DNA of 64,000 bases from contig CAZGSR010000007.1 of assembly GCA_964528645.1 (NCBI GenBank), positions 15,528 through 79,527 on the forward strand, given 5' to 3'. The stretch comes from UBA5734 sp964528645. GTDB lineage: Bacteria > Bacillota > Clostridia > Saccharofermentanales > UBA5734. The notes under the pieces were generated by a model. It searched no databases. It was not told the origin of the DNA and saw nothing but the letters and a program-made list of their open reading frames with translations. Below are positions 57,043 through 64,000 of the stretch, in pieces. Position numbers and translations under genes: made by a program. Within the stretch, counting starts at the first letter, position 1, and each line of letters opens with the position of its first letter.

Positions 57043-57466
57043 GGTATTCCGCCACGCTCACCTGCCGGCACAGCTCGGCGATCAGGTCATAGGGGATTGT
57101 CTGCCCGGGCTTGAACCGGATGCAGCTTTTGCCCATGTCGAGCTTGCCCGGAACCCCGTCGGCGTAGGCGGCCGTAAACCAGTCCAGCTGCTCGCGCAGG
57201 GCATAGAGAGCCATGTGGTACAGGGCGATGTGGTTCTTCTGGGCCGCCAGGCTGACAAAGGGCAAAGCCTGCCTGGGATCGACGTGGTAGCCAGGCGGGT
57301 AGATGGCATGGGGCACGACATAGGTGATCATGCCGTAGGCCATGGTTTCCTCGAGTTCTGAAGGCAGGTTGGCGCGTAAAATCTCGCGCAGACGGGTCAC
57401 ACCTTCACGTTGATGATCCGGCAGGGCGGCAAGGTACTCCTCCGGGGTATTGGCCTGGATTTGCAT
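56984..57466 (-). CDS. DUF1801-like protein (YdhG/YjhG type)
   Basis: 160 residues from the ATG 57464-57466 (GGAGGT seven bases upstream); a GTG at 57472 is too close to that site. The text ANTPEEYLAALPDHQREGVTRLREILRANLPSELEETMAYGMITYVVP, then LPFVSLAAQKNHIALYHMALY and GKSCIRFKPGQTIPYDLIAEL, is typical of DUF1801, a small cytoplasmic domain related to frataxin-like/iron-carrier folds whose role is not settled. It is convergent with and overlaps the small membrane protein gene. Confidence 0.82.
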   Translation of the reverse strand: MQIQANTPEEYLAALPDHQREGVTRLREILRANLPSELEETMAYGMITYVVPHAIYPPGYHVDPRQALPFVSLAAQKNHIALYHMALYALREQLDWFTAAYADGVPGKLDMGKSCIRFKPGQTIPYDLIAELCRQVSVAEYLNVARAIPRTSTRSTTDRQ

Positions 57467-57490
57467 AGGCACGACCTCCTGAAATCAAAA

Positions 57491-57527
57491 TCGCCCAGCC
57501 TGGTGGATGATTGGCCGGGCTGGGCGA
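57491..57527 (-). terminator. Terminator of the cyclase-family gene
   Basis: Ten-pair stem (57491-57500 with 57518-57527), then GATTTTGATTT on the minus strand, just after the 57549 stop. Confidence 0.75.
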
Positions 57528-57548
57528 CTTCTCTGCGGGACAGGTGTT

Positions 57549-58190
57549 CTAGCGGATGTCGCTGGCGAAAGCCCGGACCGGACTGCCGTCTGCACCCGGA
57601 ATCAGGAGCGGCACAGCGCAGAAATAGATGCGCTTGCCAACGAGTCTGGATAGATTGGCCAGTCCTTCGACGATGATCATGCCATAGCCGAGAATGGCCC
57701 GGTGCATGTGGCGCTTGTCAAAACCAGGTCGCACGACTTCGCGCACAGTCGGCAAATCGAGGCCAAAGAGGCGGACGCCCTTTTCGATCAGGAGCTCGGA
57801 TGTACCAGCGGCAAAGGATGGGATATCCTGGAAGAAGGCGGATGTGCCGCCGCGGTGTTCCCAGTCGGTGGACAGCAGGACGAAATCGCCGGGCTGCCAG
57901 GCACTCCAGTCGGCAGCCGTCAGATCAAGCGCCTGGTCGGGCTGCCAGGGGACAGATAGGACGACCGCAGGACCCATGAAGCGATCCAGGGGCACCGATT
58001 CAATGGCTGGACCGCTGGCCACAAAATGGCGTGGAACGTCGAGATGGGTGCCGGTATGGCAACCAAGCGAGAGGTGGGTCAGCTGGACGCCGTCGGCTTC
58101 ATGAGTGTGGGGGCGGCTGACCTGGCAAGGTGGATCGCCGGGGTAGACAGGCATCTGATCGTACAAGGGCCAGGACAAATCGTAAATCAT
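57549..58190 (-). CDS. Metal-dependent cyclase family hydrolase (kynurenine formamidase-like)
   Basis: 213 residues. The metal site HTGTHLDVPRHF is clear (residues 45-56), with YPGDPP near the start (MIYDLSWPLYDQMPVYPGDPPCQV) and LFGLDLPTVREVV later. This is the cyclase family (PF04199), which holds arylformamidases, isatin hydrolases and several orphan hydrolases, usually Mn or Zn dependent. Substrate cannot be told; no tryptophan-degradation genes are near. AGGAGGAT lies seven bases before the ATG. It is transcribed alone between two terminator-like regions. Confidence 0.85.
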   Translation of the reverse strand: MIYDLSWPLYDQMPVYPGDPPCQVSRPHTHEADGVQLTHLSLGCHTGTHLDVPRHFVASGPAIESVPLDRFMGPAVVLSVPWQPDQALDLTAADWSAWQPGDFVLLSTDWEHRGGTSAFFQDIPSFAAGTSELLIEKGVRLFGLDLPTVREVVRPGFDKRHMHRAILGYGMIIVEGLANLSRLVGKRIYFCAVPLLIPGADGSPVRAFASDIR

Positions 58191-58294
58191 GGGATTATCC
58201 TCCTCATGCGCGTCTTTCTGTCTTTATTTTATCACGTCTCCTGCCAGAAAGCGGCACCAGCCGGACAATTTGCGCGGCTCGGCATCAGCCTTGG

Positions 58295-61200
58295 TCAGCT
58301 GGCTTGCGGTATCGACAGGCTATCCATCAGGGCAAAAAGGTCGCGCAGGTTTTTCGTCCAGTCCGGACGTGACTTGGCTGCCGCGCGATAGACCAAGTAG
58401 GGCTTGTTGCCGGCATTGAACAAGATGCGGCCTTTGAAGGCCGGCGCCCCGAGCAGACTGGACAGCAGCTGCATGTCCGGCTTTTTGTTTTCGGCATAGG
58501 TCAGGACGAAATTGTCCTGGACCACTTCGACCTTCTGGATGCCATGGCGGCCTGCCTGAGCCCGGACCAGCGCGATATCGGTCAGCCAGCTGACGGCGTC
58601 CGGCAGCTCGCCAAAACGGTCGACCAGTTCGTCCTGGACATCGAGATGATCCTGCATGCTGCTGATCGAGGCAATCCGGCGGTACATGTCCATGCGCTGG
58701 CCTTCGTCCGGAATGTAAGGTTTGGGGATGTACGCGTCGATGTTGAGGTCGATTGTGGCCGCGATGCCTTTTTCCTTGACCTCACCTTGCAGCTCATGGA
58801 TCTCTTCTTCGAGCATTTTGCAGTAGAGGTCATAGCCGATCGCATCGAGATGGCCATGCTGCTCGCCGCCGAGCAAATTACCAGCCCCGCGGACTTCGAG
58901 GTCGCGCAGGGCGATCTTGAACCCGGAACCCAGCTCGGTGAAATCACGGATCGCGGCCAGGCGTTTTTCGGCGATCTCGGTCAGGATTTTGTCACGGCGA
59001 TAGGTGATGTAGGCAAACGCCTGGCGGTCGGAGCGGCCAACGCGGCCGCGCAGCTGGTAGAGCTGAGCCAGGCCGAGGCGGTCCGCGTCTTCGATGATGA
59101 TCGTGTTGACGTGGGGCATGTCGATGCCGGATTCGATGATCGTCGTGCAGACCAGTATATCCGCACCGCCCTCGATAAAGTCGGCGATCACTTCTTCGAG
59201 CCGTTTTTCGCTCATTTTGCCGTGTGCGACCGCAATCCGGGCCCCCGGCAGGAGTTTGCCGAGCTGGGCCGCTTTTTCCTGGATCCGGCGGGTGTCGTTG
59301 AACAGGTAGAAAATCTGGCCCTGGCGTGACAATTCGCGCAAGATGGCTTCGGTCATGATGGCTTCGTCGTATTCCATGACATAAGTCTGGACCGGGCGGC
59401 GCTCGTGTGGTGGTTCCTCGAGAACACTGATGTCTCTGATACCGGACATCGCCATGTGCAGCGTACGCGGGATTGGCGTGGCTGACAAGGTCAGGACATC
59501 GACATCGGGATAGCTGGCCTTGATTTTTTCTTTGTGGTCGACGCCGAAGCGCTGTTCCTCGTCTACAACGAGCAGGCCGAGATTCTTGAAATGGACATCC
59601 TGGGACAACAGGCGATGTGTGCCAACAACAATATCAACCTTGCCCGTCGCCGCACCTGAGACCGTCTGCTTTTGCAGCGCATCGCTGGCAAAACGGCTTA
59701 GAAGGCCCACGGTTACGGGGAAACCTGCCATACGTTTCCTGAGGTTCTCGTAATGCTGCTGGGCCAGAACGGTGGTCGGGGCCAGGAAAGCTGCCTGTTT
59801 GCTGTCCATGACACATTTGAAAACAGCTCGGAAGGCCACCTCGGTCTTGCCAAAGCCGACATCGCCGCAAAGCAGCCGGTCCATGACTTTTTCCGATTCC
59901 ATGTCGCGCTTGATTTCCGAAATGCTGGTCATCTGGTCAGACGTTTCATCGTGGGGGAAATTCTCTTCGAACTCCTGCTGCCACACCGTATCCGGACTGA
60001 AGGGAAAACCGCGGTGGGCGGCACGTTCAGCATAGAGCCTGATCAGATCCGTGGCCAGTTTCTTGATCGATTCCCGGGCACGTTCTTTCTGGCGGGCCCA
60101 CTCCTGGCCGCCAAGTTTCGATAATTTCGGGTCGCGCCCCTCAGCCCCGACGAATTTCTGGATCTGGTCGAGGCTTTCCATCGGGATGTAGAGGCTGTCG
60201 TCATTGGCGTAGGTGATCAGGAGGTAATCGCGCCGTACACCACCGGTTTCGAGCTGGACCAGCCCGTCATAACGGCCGATGCCGTGGGCTTCGTGGACAA
60301 CCATTTCTCCGGGCACCAGGTCGCTGAACAGGTCGATCTTGATCCCGCTGGTCTGGCGGCGCCGTCCGGTGCGTTCACTGCCGAAAATGTCCTGTGAGCC
60401 AATCAGGGCCAGCTTGGCCGCCGGCCAGACAAAGCCGGTGCGCAAAGCACTCTCAGAAACCGTGATGGTCTGGCCTTTTTCCCGGAACAGCTCCTGCAGG
60501 CGCTGCCGGCGGCTGTCCGACCCGGCAAACAGACAGGTCTGGTAGCCCGTGTGCATCATGTCCAGGCAGTCAGCGGTCAACTTTTCTTCGCGACCGCGGT
60601 AGCCATCGGCCGGACGACCGTTGATGTCGAGATTCAGGGCGCCAGGCAGACCGTTACCCGAGGCACCTATCTGGGCCAGGGCGATGACGGAGCCTTGCTG
60701 GTCGATCCAGCGCGCGAGATCGACACCGCGCAGCTGGGCTTCGTGCGTAACCGGCAAGACCTGTGCTTTGCCAAACATGGTGCGGTAACGTTCGTCAAAA
60801 TCGGCCTGCGCAGCGTCGAGGCGGTTGCGCCAGCGCAGCGGCTCGTCGAGGAAAAAGGTGCAGCCAGCGGCTTTGGCGTGGTCGAGGATGGTGGCCTTTT
60901 CCGGGGTGAACAAGGGCAGCCAGCGATCGATGCCTGAGAAGGCCACCTGCTGGCGGAACCGGTCGAGGTCGCGATGGGCCAGCTGGCGTACGGCCTCTGC
61001 TTCCTCGCGGAATGCACCATTGGCGACCATTTCCTTGAACACCTGGCTGGCGATGATCTCCATCTGGGCCGCGATCTGGTCGTGTTCGTCCGCCTGGGTC
61101 AAAAGCTCGCGCATCGGTGGGATCACCGCCTGCTGCAGCATGTCCTGCGAACGCTGACTCTCGATGTCGAAGGTCTTGATCGCGTCAATTTCATCGTCAA

Positions 61201-61819
61201 AAAAAGACAGGCGCAGGCCAATGGCATCGTCGCGGTCACCGGTATCCGGCAAGCCAATGTCGATGATGTCGCCGCGGACAGCGAACTGGCCGGCACCTTC
61301 GATCAGGCGCATCCGTTCATACCCCAGCGCCAACAGCTCACTGGCCAGTGACTGAGGTGCGACCTGCTGGCCAACGGCCAGGGTCAGGGTGCGAGCCTTG
61401 AGCGTTTCTGGACTGGGCAGGCGCTGGAGCAACGCTGCTGCCGGTACCACCAGGGCCGCAAAATCGCGGCTCTGCAGACGGCCCAAAATGGACAGGCGGG
61501 TCTGTTCTTCTTCGTGGCTGGTCGCCTCAGCATCCGTCAGATTCAGTTCGCGCGGGCGGAAGACCAGCACAGGACCGTCCAGCAACGCATCGAGGTCGGC
61601 CGCGACTGACCGGGCCCTGAGCTCGTCGGACACCAGGAAACACGGCCGGGATCCGGCTTGGGCCAGCAAGGCCAGGGCCAGGACTACCTTCTGGGTGTCA
61701 CTGGGGCCAAACACATTGACCGGTTGCCTGAGCCCACGCGCAAACACCTCGGACAATCGGGCAAAAACGGGGTCATTGGAGGCCTGGACCAGGAGTTTGG
61801 TCAAATCACTCGGATACAT
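58295..61819 (-). CDS. mfd: Transcription-repair coupling factor
   Basis: 1174 residues. It pushes stalled RNA polymerase off DNA and recruits UvrA. Order: UvrB-like N-terminal domains (1-350), the RNA-polymerase-interacting CarD-like domain near 480-550 (IDLFSDLVPGEMVVHEAHGIGRYDGLVQLETGGVRRDYLLITY), then RecG-like motor with FPHDETSDQMTSISEIKRDME, DRLLCGDVGFGKTEVAFRA (Walker A), DEEQRFGV (Walker B), LSATPIPRTLHMAMSGIRD, and the TRG motif GSGFKIALRDLEVRGAGNLLGGEQHGHLDAIGYDLYCKMLEEE. The C-terminal TRCF domain follows. Its start overlaps pth by 14 bases. Confidence 0.98.
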   Translation of the reverse strand: MYPSDLTKLLVQASNDPVFARLSEVFARGLRQPVNVFGPSDTQKVVLALALLAQAGSRPCFLVSDELRARSVAADLDALLDGPVLVFRPRELNLTDAEATSHEEEQTRLSILGRLQSRDFAALVVPAAALLQRLPSPETLKARTLTLAVGQQVAPQSLASELLALGYERMRLIEGAGQFAVRGDIIDIGLPDTGDRDDAIGLRLSFFDDEIDAIKTFDIESQRSQDMLQQAVIPPMRELLTQADEHDQIAAQMEIIASQVFKEMVANGAFREEAEAVRQLAHRDLDRFRQQVAFSGIDRWLPLFTPEKATILDHAKAAGCTFFLDEPLRWRNRLDAAQADFDERYRTMFGKAQVLPVTHEAQLRGVDLARWIDQQGSVIALAQIGASGNGLPGALNLDINGRPADGYRGREEKLTADCLDMMHTGYQTCLFAGSDSRRQRLQELFREKGQTITVSESALRTGFVWPAAKLALIGSQDIFGSERTGRRRQTSGIKIDLFSDLVPGEMVVHEAHGIGRYDGLVQLETGGVRRDYLLITYANDDSLYIPMESLDQIQKFVGAEGRDPKLSKLGGQEWARQKERARESIKKLATDLIRLYAERAAHRGFPFSPDTVWQQEFEENFPHDETSDQMTSISEIKRDMESEKVMDRLLCGDVGFGKTEVAFRAVFKCVMDSKQAAFLAPTTVLAQQHYENLRKRMAGFPVTVGLLSRFASDALQKQTVSGAATGKVDIVVGTHRLLSQDVHFKNLGLLVVDEEQRFGVDHKEKIKASYPDVDVLTLSATPIPRTLHMAMSGIRDISVLEEPPHERRPVQTYVMEYDEAIMTEAILRELSRQGQIFYLFNDTRRIQEKAAQLGKLLPGARIAVAHGKMSEKRLEEVIADFIEGGADILVCTTIIESGIDMPHVNTIIIEDADRLGLAQLYQLRGRVGRSDRQAFAYITYRRDKILTEIAEKRLAAIRDFTELGSGFKIALRDLEVRGAGNLLGGEQHGHLDAIGYDLYCKMLEEEIHELQGEVKEKGIAATIDLNIDAYIPKPYIPDEGQRMDMYRRIASISSMQDHLDVQDELVDRFGELPDAVSWLTDIALVRAQAGRHGIQKVEVVQDNFVLTYAENKKPDMQLLSSLLGAPAFKGRILFNAGNKPYLVYRAAAKSRPDWTKNLRDLFALMDSLSIPQAS

Positions 61820-62402
61820 GGCGTTCCTTTTTCTGGTTGGCCTGGTTCATCGCGGCCTCGATCCCGTCGCGCAGAGTCTTTTCAACAGCATCTGCCGCCC
61901 GGCTGAAAGCCTCGAACATCTCCTTCTGCTGGTCTTGCGGGATGTCAGACAACACATAACTGACCAGCTCCCAGTTGGCCGGCAACGGGCCAATGCCCAC
62001 CCGGACACGCGGGAAGTCCTGGCGCCCCAGCTGGCCGATGATCGAGCGCATGCCATTGTGGGTTCCAGCACCTCCGCTGGGCCGCATGCGGATCTGGCCG
62101 GCTGGCAAGTCGAGATCATCGTAGATCACCAGCGTGCGCTGGGGCGGTATTTTGTAGAAAGCCATCGCTTCACGCACACTTTCCCCGGACAAGTTCATGT
62201 AGGTGGTGGGCTGGAGCAGGATGACTTTCCGGCCAGCGATGGTGCCCTGGCCAGTCAAGCCTTTGAAGCGGATTTTATTAAGTGGGATCTGGTGACGTTG
62301 GCTCAAAACCTCCAGCACCAGATAGCCACAATTGTGCCAGGTCTTTTCATACTGGCGGCCGGGGTTGCCTAGTCCGGCAACCAGCCAGAGTTCTTGTTCC
62401 AT
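61806..62402 (-). CDS. pth: Peptidyl-tRNA hydrolase
   Basis: 198 residues. It frees tRNA from peptidyl-tRNA dropped by ribosomes. Conserved catalytic features are visible: GLGNPGRQYEKTWHNCGYLVLE with the histidine in WHN, PTTYMNLSGESV, and YDDLDLPAGQIRMRPSGGAGTHNGMRSIIGQLG with the Asp and Asn. Length is normal. It lies between glmU and mfd, as in many Bacillota, though prs and ctc found in B. subtilis at this point are absent. Confidence 0.97.
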   Translation of the reverse strand: MEQELWLVAGLGNPGRQYEKTWHNCGYLVLEVLSQRHQIPLNKIRFKGLTGQGTIAGRKVILLQPTTYMNLSGESVREAMAFYKIPPQRTLVIYDDLDLPAGQIRMRPSGGAGTHNGMRSIIGQLGRQDFPRVRVGIGPLPANWELVSYVLSDIPQDQQKEMFEAFSRAADAVEKTLRDGIEAAMNQANQKKERHVSE

Positions 62403-62461
62403 ACGTTGACTGTTATTCCTTATTCTGATAGACGGTCAGATCCGCTGGTGCTTGGCATCAC

Positions 62462-63847
62462 TCAGGGATTGACGCGCTGGTTTCTCAGCAGGCCGCGCGT
62501 CTTGACCCAGTCTTCTTTGTTGGACTGGTGCACGCGGGCAATCGCCAGTGCGTAGTCCGGCACATTTTCTGTAATCGTCGAACCAGCTGCGACATAGGCA
62601 TTTTCCGCGACGGCGACCGGCGAAACGAGGCAGCTGTTGCTGCCGATAAAAGCGTGGCTGCCGATCGACGAGCGCGATTTGTTGACACCATCATAGTTGG
62701 CCGTGCTGGAGGATGAGCCGATGTTGACGTTTTCACCGACATCGGTATCGCCGATATAGCACTGGTGAACGAGCAGGCAATCCTCGCCGAGGGTCGAGTT
62801 TTTGATTTCGACGAAATTACCCAGCTTGCAGCGCAGGCCGATCTGGGAACCGGGGCGGATATGGGCATAGGGGCCGATTTCGCATTTCGACTCAATCCGG
62901 CTCTGGGCAGCAGTGACATGGTCCAGGATGACTTCGTTGCCCGTCGTGACATCTGATAGATGGGTATCCGGCCCGATCAGGCAGGCCTGGCCGATGTGCG
63001 TATGGCCTTTGAGGCTCGAATTGGGCAGAATCGTGGTGTCCATGCCAATCGTGACACCCTCCTCGATCCAGGTCGAAGCCGGGTCCATGATGGTGACCCC
63101 GTTGATCATGTGGCGGTCCAGAATGCGCTGGTTCAGGATATGCATGGCCTCCTGAAGCTGGCGCCGGTCATTGACGCCCAGGATCTCCTCGAAATCGAGG
63201 GTACAGGCGCCAACTGTGAGACCGTCCTGGATCAGGATCTCAATCGTGTCAGTCAGGTAATATTCTTTCTGGTCATTGCGGCAGCCGATCCGGCCCAGTA
63301 CCGACAACAATTTTGCCGTGTCAAAGCAGTACATGCCGGCATTGACTTCACGCACGGCGCGCTGCTCTTCACTGGCATCGCGATGCTCAACGATCCGTTC
63401 GATATGGCCCTGGCCGTTGCGGATGATGCGGCCATAGCCAGTCGGATCAGGCGCCAGTGCCGTCACGACAATCCCGGCATAGGAGCCCTGCTCAAACTGC
63501 GCAAGGACGCGGCGCAGGGATTCACTGGTGATCAGGGGGGTATCGCCGCAGACAATCAGCGTCACGCCATCGCGGCCTTCGAGGAAATGGGAGGCCTGCA
63601 ATACGGCGTGCCCAGTGCCCAACTGCTGTTCCTGCAGGACGAAGGCGACGGATTCGCCTAAGATGGCGCGGACTTCCTCCTGGCGATGACCGACGATGTA
63701 GACCTGGTCCTTGGCACCAGCTTCATCCAGAGCAGATTTGACCCAGCTGACCAGTGGCTTGCCTGCGGCCTCGTGGACGACCTTTGCATGGGTGGATTTC
63801 ATCCGTTTGCCTTCACCAGCGGCCAGGACAACAGCGCAGACTTGCAT
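62462..63847 (-). CDS. glmU: Bifunctional UDP-N-acetylglucosamine pyrophosphorylase / glucosamine-1-phosphate N-acetyltransferase
   Basis: 461 residues. The N-terminal half is a uridyltransferase (CAVVLAAGEGKRMKSTHAKVVHEAAGKPLVSWV; QQLGTGHAVLQA; VCGDTPLI). From about 255 a left-handed beta helix of hexapeptide repeats follows (GVTIMDPASTWIEEGVTIGMDTTILPNSSLKG and onwards) with the acetyltransferase site (ANYDGVNKSRSSIGSHAFIGSNSCLVSPVAVAENAYVAAGSTIT). It makes UDP-GlcNAc for the cell wall. GGAGGT eight bases upstream. First gene of the glmU-pth-mfd operon. Confidence 0.98.
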   Translation of the reverse strand: MQVCAVVLAAGEGKRMKSTHAKVVHEAAGKPLVSWVKSALDEAGAKDQVYIVGHRQEEVRAILGESVAFVLQEQQLGTGHAVLQASHFLEGRDGVTLIVCGDTPLITSESLRRVLAQFEQGSYAGIVVTALAPDPTGYGRIIRNGQGHIERIVEHRDASEEQRAVREVNAGMYCFDTAKLLSVLGRIGCRNDQKEYYLTDTIEILIQDGLTVGACTLDFEEILGVNDRRQLQEAMHILNQRILDRHMINGVTIMDPASTWIEEGVTIGMDTTILPNSSLKGHTHIGQACLIGPDTHLSDVTTGNEVILDHVTAAQSRIESKCEIGPYAHIRPGSQIGLRCKLGNFVEIKNSTLGEDCLLVHQCYIGDTDVGENVNIGSSSSTANYDGVNKSRSSIGSHAFIGSNSCLVSPVAVAENAYVAAGSTITENVPDYALAIARVHQSNKEDWVKTRGLLRNQRVNP

Positions 63848-63884
63848 CGTTCAATACCTCCAGGAGCGTCTCTTTTCACCCGAT

Positions 63885-63893
63885 ATTATACCA
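63885..63893 (-). promoter_or_regulatory. glmU: Extended -10 promoter of glmU
   Basis: Minus strand TGG-TATAAT (TATAAT 63885-63890), 38 bases before the start codon; no good -35. Confidence 0.6.
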
Positions 63894-63927
63894 GATCCAC
63901 TGGGGCCCGGCCTAATGAACTTTTCAT

Positions 63928-63953
63928 GTCAGATCGCCGTGATCCGACCTGAC
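63928..63953. other. Inverted repeat upstream of glmU
   Basis: GTCAGATCG (63928-63936) and CGACCTGAC (63945-63953) pair with one wobble, loop of eight. On the plus strand TTTTA follows, so it could be a weak terminator, or an operator upstream of the glmU promoter. Confidence 0.4.
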
Positions 63954-64000
63954 TTTTACAGTTTAGTCCTCAAATACTAGAAGAAGAATATAAGGCGATC

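Overview
The window looks like part of a moderately GC-rich Bacillota genome, most likely class Clostridia. The evidence is a complete ctsR-mcsA-mcsB-clpC heat-shock operon with a CtsR box, a nine-gene V-type ATPase operon ordered as in Enterococcus hirae, a glmU-pth-mfd cluster, a non-canonical EF-G paralogue, and strong Shine-Dalgarno sites with frequent GTG/TTG starts. A 10-N run at 52013-52022 shows this is a draft scaffold, probably a metagenome-assembled genome.

Layout. 1-350: the 3' end of a sucrose-phosphorylase-like GH13 gene and a bidirectional terminator. 391-9162 (-): V-ATPase operon whose rotor subunit keeps the Na+-binding residues. 9320-11838 (-): an ABC exporter pair. 11857-22108 (-): an aromatic amino-acid operon with all seven shikimate steps (AroE and AroK fused), both prephenate branches (PheA, TyrA) and a phenylacetate-CoA ligase in front. 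22269-24398 (-): tex. 24529-27637: two zinc-ribbon-bearing genes that were once convergent and overlapping, now separated by an AAA ATPase gene (DUF4143 type) lying between two exact 53-bp direct repeats. 27637-32520 (-): clpC, mcsB, mcsA, ctsR and their operator. 32602-34606 (+): an orphan extracellular solute-binding protein and an XRE regulator. 34764-42142 (-): rpoC and rpoB, with a putative antisense small RNA in the rpoB leader. 42499-46795 (-): a PpiC-type foldase, a serine-recombinase-like protein lacking its catalytic residues, a HAD phosphatase and a CNNM/CorC protein. 47070-49366 (+): a polar amino-acid ABC importer. 49470-54425 (-): EF-G-like GTPase, DusB (broken by the assembly gap), a diguanylate cyclase and tRNA-Arg(CCG). 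54537-57042 (+): a DUF1538 transporter, a fused double PII-like protein, a possible 21-residue peptide and a small membrane protein. 56984-58190 (-): DUF1801-like protein and a metal-dependent cyclase family protein. 58295-63847 (-): mfd, pth, glmU.

How the parts fit. Most of the window is housekeeping: ion pumping, aromatic biosynthesis, proteolysis, transcription, tRNA quality and cell-wall precursors. The less ordinary parts are the repeat-flanked ATPase insertion, the catalytically dead recombinase homologue, the antisense transcript unit over the rpoB promoter, the DUF1538-PII cluster, and the duplicated tyrA/aroE junction. All functional calls rest on reading motifs and family resemblance by eye; no database search was run.
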